Part shown: piece by piece, positions 22,813 through 28,842 of the stretch | Position numbering within the stretch: position 1 is the first letter of the stretch | Layout: every line of letters begins with the position of its first letter | NCBI GenBank assembly: GCA_016794525.1 | Contig: JAEUJY010000091.1 | Span: forward strand, 1-37,739 | Source of the DNA: Myxococcales bacterium | Lineage (GTDB): Bacteria > Myxococcota_A > Polyangia > Haliangiales > Haliangiaceae | Direction: 5' to 3' | DNA length: 37,739 nucleotides | Notes under the pieces: model-generated | What the model saw: the letters and a program-made list of their open reading frames with translations, nothing else | Databases searched by the model: none | What the model was told of the DNA's origin: nothing | Translations under genes and position numbers: made by a program

Positions 22813-23771
22813 GACACCACCCCCGACGCACCCCAGCGGGCGCGGGCGCGGGCGATGGCGTCGATGCTGGCAACCGGATCGGGCGCAGGCGTCTCGGGCG
22901 CTTCCTCGACGCCCTCCCCGTAGTCGGCCGCCCAGAGCTTTTCGACTTTCTCGAGCACGTGCTCTGAGAACAGGTAGAGGCGCGACGCCGTCGGCCCGTC
23001 AAACATCACGTCGCCCAGGTCGTCCCACGCCTCCACGGTCGCGAGCGGCACGTCGCAGTTGTAAACGTCGCCGATGAACTCCGCGACCATCGCGGCGACG
23101 CGGTCGCCATAGGCGGGTTCGTGCTTCGCGATGGCGGCACCGATGGCGCGCCAGCGGTCGCGAACCGCAAATGCCGGATGGGGATACGTCGAATCGGACG
23201 TCGGGCCGAGCACACCCACCATCACATCCACGCCATCGCTGCGACCCCGAAAGAAGCGCGTTCCGGGGCGTGGCGTCGCTCGTCGACACCACAACGGCGC
23301 CGGCGACGATGACGAGATCCAGGAGCTCCACCGCATGTGACGCGTCCACGGATCGAGCGGCACAAACAGACTCCGTTGGAGCCACGCCTCCATGGCCGTC
23401 GTCGCGTCGACGTGACCGGCGCCGATGTCCTGTGCCGTGTCGATCATGTCGTCGACGACGTCGGGCGCGTCGCTCTCGATCATCTGGCAGCAGACGTCAC
23501 GCCACCCGGTCTTGGCCTCGCTGCCGGGCGGCAGTACGTGCGCGAGCCGACGACGCACCGTCTCGAGCATTGCAGCGAACACGCCCGACGACCGAGCGCG
23601 CTTGCCCACCGCCATGCCCGACAGCCGGCGCAGGGCGTCGCCGGCGGTCATCCATGCTTTGATCGCCTCGCCGTCGCTTCGGTTCGTCGGTGCGCACCGG
23701 CCAGCGTGCATGGCGCAGAACGTCGGGGCGGTGCTGGCGCGCGGCGCGGCCGGCGCTTCGGTTGTATCCAT
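22809..23771 (-). CDS. Hypothetical element protein upstream of integrase
   Basis: The 320-residue product is not recognised. It starts MDTTEAPAAPRASTAP with two Cys (FCAMHAGRCAP), has helical segments (EAIKAWMTAGDALRRL, GVFAAMLETVRRRLAHV) and an acidic, helical C-terminal half (LFSEHVLEKVEKLWAADYGEG). GGAGGGAG sits 9 bases before ATG 23771, and the same leader is used by the small gene at 23853. About 23245-23345 reads poorly in this frame (WSSWISSSSPAPLWCRR), while another minus-strand frame there gives a more protein-like AVELLDLVIVAGAVVV. Two compensating indels are possible. It overlaps the integrase start and may be a partner in recombination, by position only. Confidence 0.7.
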   Translation of the reverse strand: MDTTEAPAAPRASTAPTFCAMHAGRCAPTNRSDGEAIKAWMTAGDALRRLSGMAVGKRARSSGVFAAMLETVRRRLAHVLPPGSEAKTGWRDVCCQMIESDAPDVVDDMIDTAQDIGAGHVDATTAMEAWLQRSLFVPLDPWTRHMRWSSWISSSSPAPLWCRRATPRPGTRFFRGRSDGVDVMVGVLGPTSDSTYPHPAFAVRDRWRAIGAAIAKHEPAYGDRVAAMVAEFIGDVYNCDVPLATVEAWDDLGDVMFDGPTASRLYLFSEHVLEKVEKLWAADYGEGVEEAPETPAPDPVASIDAIARARARWGASGVVS

Positions 23772-23852
23772 GGCTCGTTTCTCCCTCCGTCGCGTCGAGA
23801 GTGACCGGGGGCAGGCGGCGCGACGGCAACCGCCCGCCCCCCGGCGCTGCAC

Positions 23853-24050
23853 TTAGTCGACGCGCGACAGGCGCCCGGCCTTGGTGACCCGGTACGTCGC
23901 GAGGTCGCCGCGCAGGTTGCGCAAGACAACGTGATCGCCTCGCACCTCGCACATGCCCTCCGAGGGTTGATCGGCGCCCGGTTCCCGCATGAACGCGGCG
24001 ATGGCTCGCTTGATGATCTCGTCGTCGGTGTCGTTCGTGTTCTTCGTCAT
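23853..24050 (-). CDS. Small hypothetical element protein
   Basis: The 65-residue product (MTKNTNDTDDEIIKRAIAAF...) has an acidic helical start and a beta-rich C-terminal half (MCEVRGDHVVLRNL, TYRVTKAGRL) that looks like a small barrel. GAGGGAG lies 9 bases upstream of ATG 24050, in a leader nearly identical to that of the next gene. It is the first gene after the palindromic operator, which suggests an early, repressed gene; an accessory recombination or regulatory role is only a guess. Confidence 0.65.
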   Translation of the reverse strand: MTKNTNDTDDEIIKRAIAAFMREPGADQPSEGMCEVRGDHVVLRNLRGDLATYRVTKAGRLSRVD

Positions 24051-24124
24051 GGCTCGTGTCTCCCTCTGTCGCTGGGTTCGTTGCACCGGGCACCGCGGCG
24101 ACAGCGCGCGGGCCGGTTGAGATA

Positions 24125-24141
24125 GTAACCGATTCGGTTAC
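24125..24141. promoter_or_regulatory. 17-bp palindromic operator
   Basis: GTAACCGA-T-TCGGTTAC is a perfect palindrome in the 137-base gap between the HTH gene and the integrase operon. It overlaps a minus-strand TACTAT -10-like box (24128-24123) for the operon at 24050-21595. A related sequence lies in the replication gene at 34441-34464. Confidence 0.65.
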
Positions 24142-24187
24142 CGGTTCGATGGGTGAAGTTGTGGCGGTGGCGCGATCGCGGCGCCTG

Positions 24188-24655
24188 CTACTTGCGGCGG
24201 CGCTTGACCGCGGCGATCACGCGGTCGGGCTCGACGAGCGCGGCGGCGATCTCGTCGTCGGTGAGGCTGTCGGCCAGCTTGATCCAGGCGTGGTGCGCGC
24301 TCGACCGCACCGCGACGATCGGCGGCGGCATCGGGGCCGTGGTCGCGCCCTTCGCCCCCTCGACCTTCACCAGCGCCCGGCGGATGCGCTCGAGCTGGTC
24401 GGGGTTGACCCGGCGGCCCGACTCGCCCCGGATGGCGCGCCAGACCGTCTGCCGGGTCATCTTGGCGGCGGCGGCGACCGCCACCACGCCCGCCGCCTCG
24501 ACCCGGACGCGCAGCGCCGCGACGTAGCGCGGGTCAGCGTTGACCGGATGGCGCGGCGGGTACGCGGGCACGTTGGCCGACGGTACCCGATCGGGCCGCC
24601 GCCGGTGCGAGCTGGCCAGCATGGCGAGGCGGAACGGCGGGATCGGGGCGGTCAT
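24188..24655 (-). CDS. HTH transcriptional regulator, candidate element repressor
   Basis: The 155-residue product contains a helix-turn-helix near residues 68-108 (ARVEAAGVVAVAAAAKMTRQTVWRA pattern, with AAAKMTRQTVWRAIRGESGR as the core). It is of the Cro/C1 or repressor type, with helices continuing in NPDQLERIRRALVKVE. The C-terminal part (SLTDDEIAAALVEPDRVIAAV) is helical with a basic end (KRRRK). AGGAG precedes ATG 24655 by 8 bases, and the start overlaps the ligase stop (ATGA). It is the last gene of the lipoprotein-ligase operon and sits beside the palindrome at 24125-24141, so control of the integrase operon is a reasonable inference. Confidence 0.75.
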   Translation of the reverse strand: MTAPIPPFRLAMLASSHRRRPDRVPSANVPAYPPRHPVNADPRYVAALRVRVEAAGVVAVAAAAKMTRQTVWRAIRGESGRRVNPDQLERIRRALVKVEGAKGATTAPMPPPIVAVRSSAHHAWIKLADSLTDDEIAAALVEPDRVIAAVKRRRK

Positions 24656-25527
24656 GAGCGGCACTCCTGGGGTGCGAGGTCGGTGCGGATGCGGGTGATC
24701 CGCGGGTGCTTCGGTGTGGTGGTGCGCTCGTGCCAGCCGTCGATCGCCACCTCCACGATCTGGCCAGGCGTCAGCGCCGACCACCGGCCGCGCGCGCTGG
24801 CCAGGAACGGGAGGCCGCGCCAGTGCAGCGCCGCGACCCCGCCGCCGACCCGGATCACGGTGGCGTCGAGGTCGGCGCCGTCGCGGATCTTGAGCTTGGC
24901 GCCGCGACCGCCGATCGGGGCGTCGAGCCGGGCGGCCACCAGCCCTTCACCGCCGGCCCTGACAACGTGTTCTTGCCATGCCGCGGCGCCGGCGCCCGGC
25001 CCGCGATGGAGCGGCACCACGGGCACGCGGCGCAGGTCGCGGGGGATGGCCCGGGTGTAGCGGCCGGTCGTCGCGTCGTGTGCGTCGCCATGCACGTCAC
25101 AGCGCCAGCCGCGGACCCGGCCGGCCCCGTCGCCCTCAACCCACCCGTGCGCGCGGTACAGCGCGCCGTGACGGGCCTCGAACGGCTCCCGCGTCAGGTC
25201 GCGGCCGTTCCACCGCTCGCAGTCCCACAGCCACGCCAGCCGGTACCCGCGGGCCGTCGCCGCCCGGTTGCCCGCTTCGGTGTGCGCTTCGAGCTCGGCC
25301 CAGAGGATCGAGTCGGGCGGGCCGGCCACGATGCCGTGTAGCTCGCGACCGGCGGCCAGCTCGCGACCGGCGCGCGAGAGGGTCGACGCGATCCGGCCGC
25401 GGTCGTCGAGCCGCATGCGTACACAGGCGCCGTCGATCTTGGGCATGTACGCCCACCGGCGCGGGGATAGCTCGAGTGCGGCGCCCGGCGCCCGGCGCAG
25501 GCGTGGCCCGGGGTAGCCGGCGATCAC
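24652..25527 (-). CDS. Compact ATP-dependent DNA ligase
   Basis: The 291-residue protein has the ATP-dependent ligase motifs in order. These are motif I MPKIDGACVR (adenylated Lys30), motif III ILWAELEAH (about 74-82), motif IIIa LWDCERWNGRDL, motif IV GGEGLVAAR (about 193-200) and motif V AKLKIRDG (about 210-217). A C-terminal OB-fold follows (GQIVEVAIDGW, PKHPRITRIRTD). There is no N-terminal DNA-binding domain, so it is a minimal ligase of the phage or Lig E-like size class. No secretion signal is seen, unlike Lig E. GTG 25527 overlaps the previous stop (GTGA). It probably seals nicks during element replication or recombination. Confidence 0.85.
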   Translation of the reverse strand: MIAGYPGPRLRRAPGAALELSPRRWAYMPKIDGACVRMRLDDRGRIASTLSRAGRELAAGRELHGIVAGPPDSILWAELEAHTEAGNRAATARGYRLAWLWDCERWNGRDLTREPFEARHGALYRAHGWVEGDGAGRVRGWRCDVHGDAHDATTGRYTRAIPRDLRRVPVVPLHRGPGAGAAAWQEHVVRAGGEGLVAARLDAPIGGRGAKLKIRDGADLDATVIRVGGGVAALHWRGLPFLASARGRWSALTPGQIVEVAIDGWHERTTTPKHPRITRIRTDLAPQECRS

Positions 25528-25736
25528 TGCGCCCCCCGACGGGCGTTCGCCAGCGCGACCGCGGTCACCTCCCAGGTGCGCACCATCGTGGCGAACAACT
25601 CCGAGTCGATGCTCTCGATGAGTCGGCCCACCTCGCGCCAGCGGGTGGCGAGGTCGTCGTCGGCGGCTTCCGCGCGGTTGGGCGTCAGTTGCGCAATTTG
25701 AGCACCTGCCGGCGGGCGGCGGCTCGCGCGGCTCAC
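25524..25736 (-). CDS. Small hypothetical element protein
   Basis: The 70-residue product has a basic start, a polar middle and one amphipathic helical region (DLATRWREVGRLIESIDSELFATM). It is coupled on both sides by GTGA overlaps. Its end (ARRGAQ) is encoded by a G-rich stretch repeated at the end of the neighbouring gene. No family is recognised. Confidence 0.6.
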   Translation of the reverse strand: MSRASRRPPAGAQIAQLTPNRAEAADDDLATRWREVGRLIESIDSELFATMVRTWEVTAVALANARRGAQ

Positions 25737-25942
25737 TGCGCCCCCCCGGTGCCGTTCGTGCGCTTCTCGGCGGTTGCGCTCAACTGCGGAAGTTCCGCAG
25801 TTGCCGGCGACCGCATCGCCGCGACGGTGCGCACCGCGTCCACGCGTCGCGTGTCGCCGCTCAGCGCCGCGTCACGTTGCACCCGACGCCACGCCCGCAC
25901 GATCGCGGCGTCGATCCCTTGCAGGATGGTCGGCGGCTTCAC
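25733..25942 (-). CDS. Small hypothetical element protein
   Basis: The 69-residue product starts at GTG 25942 (KPPTILQGIDAAIVRAWRR), overlapping the lipoprotein stop (GTGA). The first half is helical and basic; the second half is Ser/Thr/Ala-rich and ends TGGAQ. A 23-bp perfect palindrome (25781-25803) lies within the coding sequence. No family is recognised. Confidence 0.6.
   Translation of the reverse strand: MKPPTILQGIDAAIVRAWRRVQRDAALSGDTRRVDAVRTVAAMRSPATAELPQLSATAEKRTNGTGGAQ
25781..25803. promoter_or_regulatory. Perfect palindrome inside a small gene (family member 1)
   Basis: Arms CAACTGCGGAA and TTCCGCAGTTG flank a single G. It belongs to the same family as the palindrome at 26401-26421; the arms differ by one paired C/G change. 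Candidate protein-binding site or RNA hairpin. Confidence 0.6.
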
Positions 25943-26181
25943 GGGCACCACCCCGCGATCGCGGTGCCGTCGGCGCACTCGGCGGCGCAGGCGTCATAGG
26001 TCGCCCCGGCGCACCGCTGGCCGGTGCCGGGGTCGGTGTCCTGGCCGATGGCGCAGGCGCGCTTGCAGCCGGACAGGCGGTCCGCGGTGGGCGCGCACGT
26101 CGTCGCGGCGTCGGGCGTGGCGTCGAAGTCGCCACCAGAACAGGCGGCGGTGAGAGCGAAGGCGAGGAGCATGCGGTTCAT
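25939..26181 (-). CDS. Small Cys-rich lipoprotein
   Basis: The 80-residue product has a short lipoprotein signal (MNRMLLAFALTAAC, lipobox LTAAC) and a mature region with seven further Cys (CAPTADRLSGCKRACAIG, GQRCAG, YDACAAECADG, GWCP). It should be lipid-anchored and disulfide-rich. AAAGGA lies 6 bases before ATG 26181. It opens a five-gene operon that includes the ligase and HTH gene. Phage-encoded lipoproteins often block superinfection, but nothing in the sequence proves that here. The fold resembles short Cys-rich lipoproteins of Myxococcota, so it may have come from the host. Confidence 0.75.
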   Translation of the reverse strand: MNRMLLAFALTAACSGGDFDATPDAATTCAPTADRLSGCKRACAIGQDTDPGTGQRCAGATYDACAAECADGTAIAGWCP

Positions 26182-26398
26182 CGGCGGTCCTTTCGGTTCG
26201 GTCGTGTCCTTCCCTTGTGCGGCCGTCGACGCGGGGAAGCAATGCAACGCCGGGAACGGGCGACGCCCGGATTCCCAAATGTTTTTGAGAAGTTGTGATG
26301 TGTGTTGCCGCGGTGGCGCCCCCTTTGTTCCCCGGTCGCGTCGGATCGGAAACACCCATGGAGCACACGCCACCGTAATGGTTACGTGTACTTGCGCG
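26182..26398. other. 217-base intergenic regulatory region
   Basis: This is the least GC-rich part of the element and contains no convincing gene. It holds a hairpin with a T-tract on the plus strand (26252-26286). It also contains CGTAA-TGG-TTACG (26374-26386) and a candidate minus-strand -35 box TTGACG (26402-26397) for the lipoprotein operon. The leader of the lipoprotein message would be about 190 bases and include the hairpin. Confidence 0.5.
26252..26286 (+). terminator. Terminator-like hairpin with T-tract
   Basis: GGGAA-CGGGC, loop GAC, GCCCG-GA-TTCCC gives a 10-bp stem with a 2-base bulge, followed by AAATGTTTTT. It would stop plus-strand transcription, although every element gene is on the minus strand. 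It may block antisense transcription or act as leader structure. Confidence 0.5.
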
Positions 26399-26797
26399 TC
26401 AACTGGGGAAGTTCCCCAGTTCCTCAGCCACCATCGCCCGAATTGTCACGATCGTGTCATCCGGTACAGACGGCACGACCGGCGTAACCGCTACACTCGG
26501 CCTGATCGTCACGAGCGGGCGCTCGTCGGCCCGGGTCGCAGCCTCCGCCATCGTGGCCACCGAGTCGCCGCGGGGCCGCGCCAGCACCATCCCCAGCGCC
26601 GCCAGCATCTCACGTTCGGCCGCCAGCTCGTCGCGGGTCGGTTGCTCGAACGCGTCGCAGGCGTTGCAGGTGAAGCCCTGCCACCCGCGCTTGGCCGCGA
26701 CCATGAGGCAGTCGCGGCGCCTGGCGCAGAGCAGCCGTTGCACCGTGGGCGTGGCGTCGGCGTTCAGGATCTCGGGGTGCGGTTGCGGGTTGGGCAT
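26399..26797 (-). CDS. Small protein with paired Cys motif, possible zinc-binding
   Basis: The 132-residue product has four Cys in the pattern C-x5-C...C-x2-C (LLCARRRDCLMVAAKRGW, GFTCNACDAF) at about residues 24-48, which could bind zinc. The rest is Ala/Arg-rich helix and a Pro/Val-rich tail. Similar Cys patterns occur in small proteins of mobile elements in delta-type proteobacteria, from memory only. GAGGAG is 3 bases before ATG 26797. It follows the beta-rich pair by 7 bases and is the last gene of the long right-hand operon. Confidence 0.65.
   Translation of the reverse strand: MPNPQPHPEILNADATPTVQRLLCARRRDCLMVAAKRGWQGFTCNACDAFEQPTRDELAAEREMLAALGMVLARPRGDSVATMAEAATRADERPLVTIRPSVAVTPVVPSVPDDTIVTIRAMVAEELGNFPS
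26401..26421. promoter_or_regulatory. Perfect palindrome at the -35 of the lipoprotein operon (family member 2)
   Basis: Arms AACTGGGGAA and TTCCCCAGTT flank a single G. It overlaps the minus-strand TTGACG box and the stop codon of the upstream gene (26399). Compare 25781-25803. Confidence 0.6.
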
Positions 26798-26804
26798 GGG
26801 CTCC

Positions 26805-27287
26805 TCACGCGTCGGGTTGGAGTGCCGCGGTCACCGTGACGACCGCGCCGGGGGGCAGCGGGTCGCCGGCCGTGATATCGAGGCGCGCGTCGTTTCCGCT
26901 GAACGTGACGCCGCGCGCCTCCAACGTGCATGGGCGCCCGAGGTAGACGCCCGCGAGGCGCCCCCGGTAGACGTTGCGGCCGGGCGAGTACGTCGGATCG
27001 GGCACCACCAGCACGAGGCGCCCGGCCTCGGTGCGCTCGAGTGTCGCGACGTGTGCGGTGATTTCGGACCCGGCCGACGGCTCGAACGTCGCGAGGGACA
27101 CGCCATGCACCACCACGCATATGTTGCCGTCGACCATGCGCCGGCCGCGGATCGTCGTCGGGACGCCTTCGATGTTCAGGCGGTCACCGACCCGTGGCTC
27201 ACCGAGTGCCGCATACCCGGCCGGCGTGAGATCGATCGCGAGCGTCCGACCGTCACGCCAGGCCACCACGCGACCGGCGGCGGTCAT
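26805..27287 (-). CDS. Beta-rich element protein, paralogue of its upstream neighbour
   Basis: The 160-residue product is rich in predicted strands (GRVVAWRDGRTLAIDL, NICVVVHGVSLATF). It shares with the neighbour (27284-27724) a conserved tail of the form YLGR...L...V...I..GDPL..GA.V and an internal GD.L.I.G segment. ATG 27287 overlaps the neighbour's stop (ATGA). I do not recognise the family. The position between a tail-like gene and the operon end fits a small structural protein, which is inference. Confidence 0.65.
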   Translation of the reverse strand: MTAAGRVVAWRDGRTLAIDLTPAGYAALGEPRVGDRLNIEGVPTTIRGRRMVDGNICVVVHGVSLATFEPSAGSEITAHVATLERTEAGRLVLVVPDPTYSPGRNVYRGRLAGVYLGRPCTLEARGVTFSGNDARLDITAGDPLPPGAVVTVTAALQPDA

Positions 27288-27724
27288 CGTGCGGCCTCGG
27301 GCGCGGGGCCGATCGGCACGCGGGCACCGACGCGCAGCGGGTCGCCCGAGGTGATCGCGTAGCCGGCGGTTGCCCCCGGCCGCGCCACCCATGCGAGCGT
27401 CAGATCGACATGCCGCCCAAGGTAGGTCGCAGCGACGACCGCCCGATCTCCGAGCGCGCCGTCGGGATCGACGATGACCGCCCGCCCCGACCCGTGCCCG
27501 ACGCGGAAGGGGCGGCCGTCGATCGTGAGGTGGGCCAGCGCGTCGCCGGCCAGGCGCAGGCGAACGCCGGTCGCGGTGTTCCGCTCGTCGACGACGCGCG
27601 CGCGGGCGCCTCCGATCACGACGTCATCGCCGGCGCACGGGTTTCCGCACGCGATGTAGGCGCGGACCGGGGCGACCACGATCACGTCACCCGCGTCCCA
27701 CCCGGTGACGACCGCGGAAGTCAC
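27284..27724 (-). CDS. Beta-rich element protein, first of a tandem paralogue pair
   Basis: The 146-residue product contains GDDVVIGGARARVVDERN, then VVAATYLGRHVDLTLAWV and YAITSGDPLRVGARV, the segments shared with the following protein. Two Cys (ACGNPCAGDD) are unique to this copy. GTG 27724 overlaps the upstream stop (GTGA). A duplication within an element this small suggests that the two copies work together or have specialised. Confidence 0.65.
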   Translation of the reverse strand: MTSAVVTGWDAGDVIVVAPVRAYIACGNPCAGDDVVIGGARARVVDERNTATGVRLRLAGDALAHLTIDGRPFRVGHGSGRAVIVDPDGALGDRAVVAATYLGRHVDLTLAWVARPGATAGYAITSGDPLRVGARVPIGPAPEAAR

Positions 27725-28269
27725 CGCCGCCCCGAGTGCGGGCCGACGCGGACCGACGACAGCTCACGCTTGAGGCGAGAGCTGAACTCGATCGGCCCGA
27801 GCTTGGCCAACAGCGCGTTGCGATCAGCGATCGACATGTCGATGATCCGCATGTCGTCGCGGTAGGCGGAGGCCGGCGGTGGCGGCCCACCCGAGGTCAC
27901 GGGCGCGCCGAGTTGCGGCCGGCTGGCTGGCGGCGGGGGCGGCGCGGAGATCGACAGGTCGCCGGCGTACCGGGCGATCTCGTCGGGGCCGTAGCCGGCG
28001 GCGGCGAAGGCGGCGGCGCGGGTCGCGACCACCGAACCGTCGGCGGCCGGGGCGTTGCTGCGCGTCGCGGGGGGTGTGGCCTTGCCTTTCGCGCCGGTGA
28101 AGGTGCGCCGCGCCGACGCGTACGCGGCGTTGCGCTCGTGGGCGATCCGATCCTCGACCACGCGGCGCAGGTCCGGCGGCAGCGTGGCCAGCGGGTCGGG
28201 GGCGCCGGGGTCGGCAGGGGGTGCGCCGTAGGCGGTCGGGTCGGTGTCGGTTTCGGGCGTGTCGCTCAC
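27721..28269 (-). CDS. Hypothetical element protein, Pro/Ala-rich
   Basis: The 182-residue product has an acidic Pro-rich start (SDTPETDTDPTAYGAPP), a helical segment (LPPDLRRVVEDRIAHERNAAY) and a flexible middle. It ends in a helical basic segment (ADRNALLAKLGPIEF, SSRLKRELSSVRV). Acidic N-terminus, flexible middle and basic helical C-terminus recall phage scaffolding proteins, but no family match can be claimed. GAGGAG lies 6 bases before GTG 28269, which is preferred over upstream starts for that reason. Confidence 0.6.
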   Translation of the reverse strand: MSDTPETDTDPTAYGAPPADPGAPDPLATLPPDLRRVVEDRIAHERNAAYASARRTFTGAKGKATPPATRSNAPAADGSVVATRAAAFAAAGYGPDEIARYAGDLSISAPPPPPASRPQLGAPVTSGGPPPPASAYRDDMRIIDMSIADRNALLAKLGPIEFSSRLKRELSSVRVGPHSGRR

Positions 28270-28279
28270 AGGTAGCTCC

Positions 28280-28600
28280 TCAGTTGGGGGGAAAGGCGGT
28301 GTTCGGCATGAACGCCGCGGAAAACAAAGCGGCCGGCGCGAACGGCAGCGGCAAGGGTGGCGGGCCAGCACCGCCGCACGTCACGCGCGCGGCCCGGTAG
28401 AACAGCCAGCTCGCATCCTCAAGCCAGCCGGACGACACCGCGGCGTCGCGGTTCATCACGAGCGCGGCCATCGCCTCGACGACGGTGTCGGTCGCGAACG
28501 GCTCCGGCAGCATCGCGACGGCGCGCCACTGATCGATCCAGGCACGCAGCTCGTCGCGGATGTCGCTGGCGATCTGTGCGTTGCGCTCGTCGATGATCAT
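28280..28600 (-). CDS. Small hypothetical element protein
   Basis: The 106-residue product starts MIIDERNAQIASDIRDEL, is helical through AWIDQWRAVAMLPEPF, and has an aromatic WLEDASWLFYRAARVTCGG stretch before a hydrophobic Pro/Ala/Phe-rich tail. ATG 28600 overlaps the LexA-like gene's stop (ATGA). No family is recognised. Confidence 0.6.
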   Translation of the reverse strand: MIIDERNAQIASDIRDELRAWIDQWRAVAMLPEPFATDTVVEAMAALVMNRDAAVSSGWLEDASWLFYRAARVTCGGAGPPPLPLPFAPAALFSAAFMPNTAFPPN

Positions 28601-28842
28601 GGCGTCCCCTCGCGGCGGGTCAGCACGCGGATCGATCGCGGTGAGCGGTGGCCGGACGCCCACAGGCACGCCACCTCCCCGCGGTCCTCGAGGCGACAGA
28701 TCAGCTTGTAGATGAACGGAACGCTGACGCGCAGCTCGTCCGCGATCTCCTCGTAGACCGGGGCGATGCCGCGAACGGTCGAGTACGCGCGCACGAACGC
28801 GAGCAAGTGCAGCTCCCGAGCGCGGGTGCGGGACGGTCGCAT
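28597..28842 (-). CDS. LexA-like winged-helix DNA-binding protein without peptidase domain
   Basis: The 81-residue product aligns by eye with the LexA N-terminal domain: helices ELHLLAFVRAY and PVYEEIADELRVS, recognition-type VPFIYKLICRLEDRGEV, and a basic wing (GHRSPRSIRVLTRREG). There is no C-terminal S24 peptidase, so it cannot cleave itself. GGGAGG precedes ATG 28842 by 4 bases, and the ATG shares one base with the stop of the giant gene (TGATG). It may regulate element promoters or compete with host LexA; both are inferences. Confidence 0.7.
   Translation of the reverse strand: MRPSRTRARELHLLAFVRAYSTVRGIAPVYEEIADELRVSVPFIYKLICRLEDRGEVACLWASGHRSPRSIRVLTRREGTP

Noticed and set aside
25682-25700. 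Third member of the AACTG palindrome family (TTGCGCAA core)
   Set aside because: The arms do not match the family beyond a few bases.
25524-25942. Toxin-antitoxin pair of 70 and 69 residues
   Set aside because: Size and overlap fit, but neither protein shows a known toxin fold or antitoxin DNA-binding motif, and they sit inside a larger operon.
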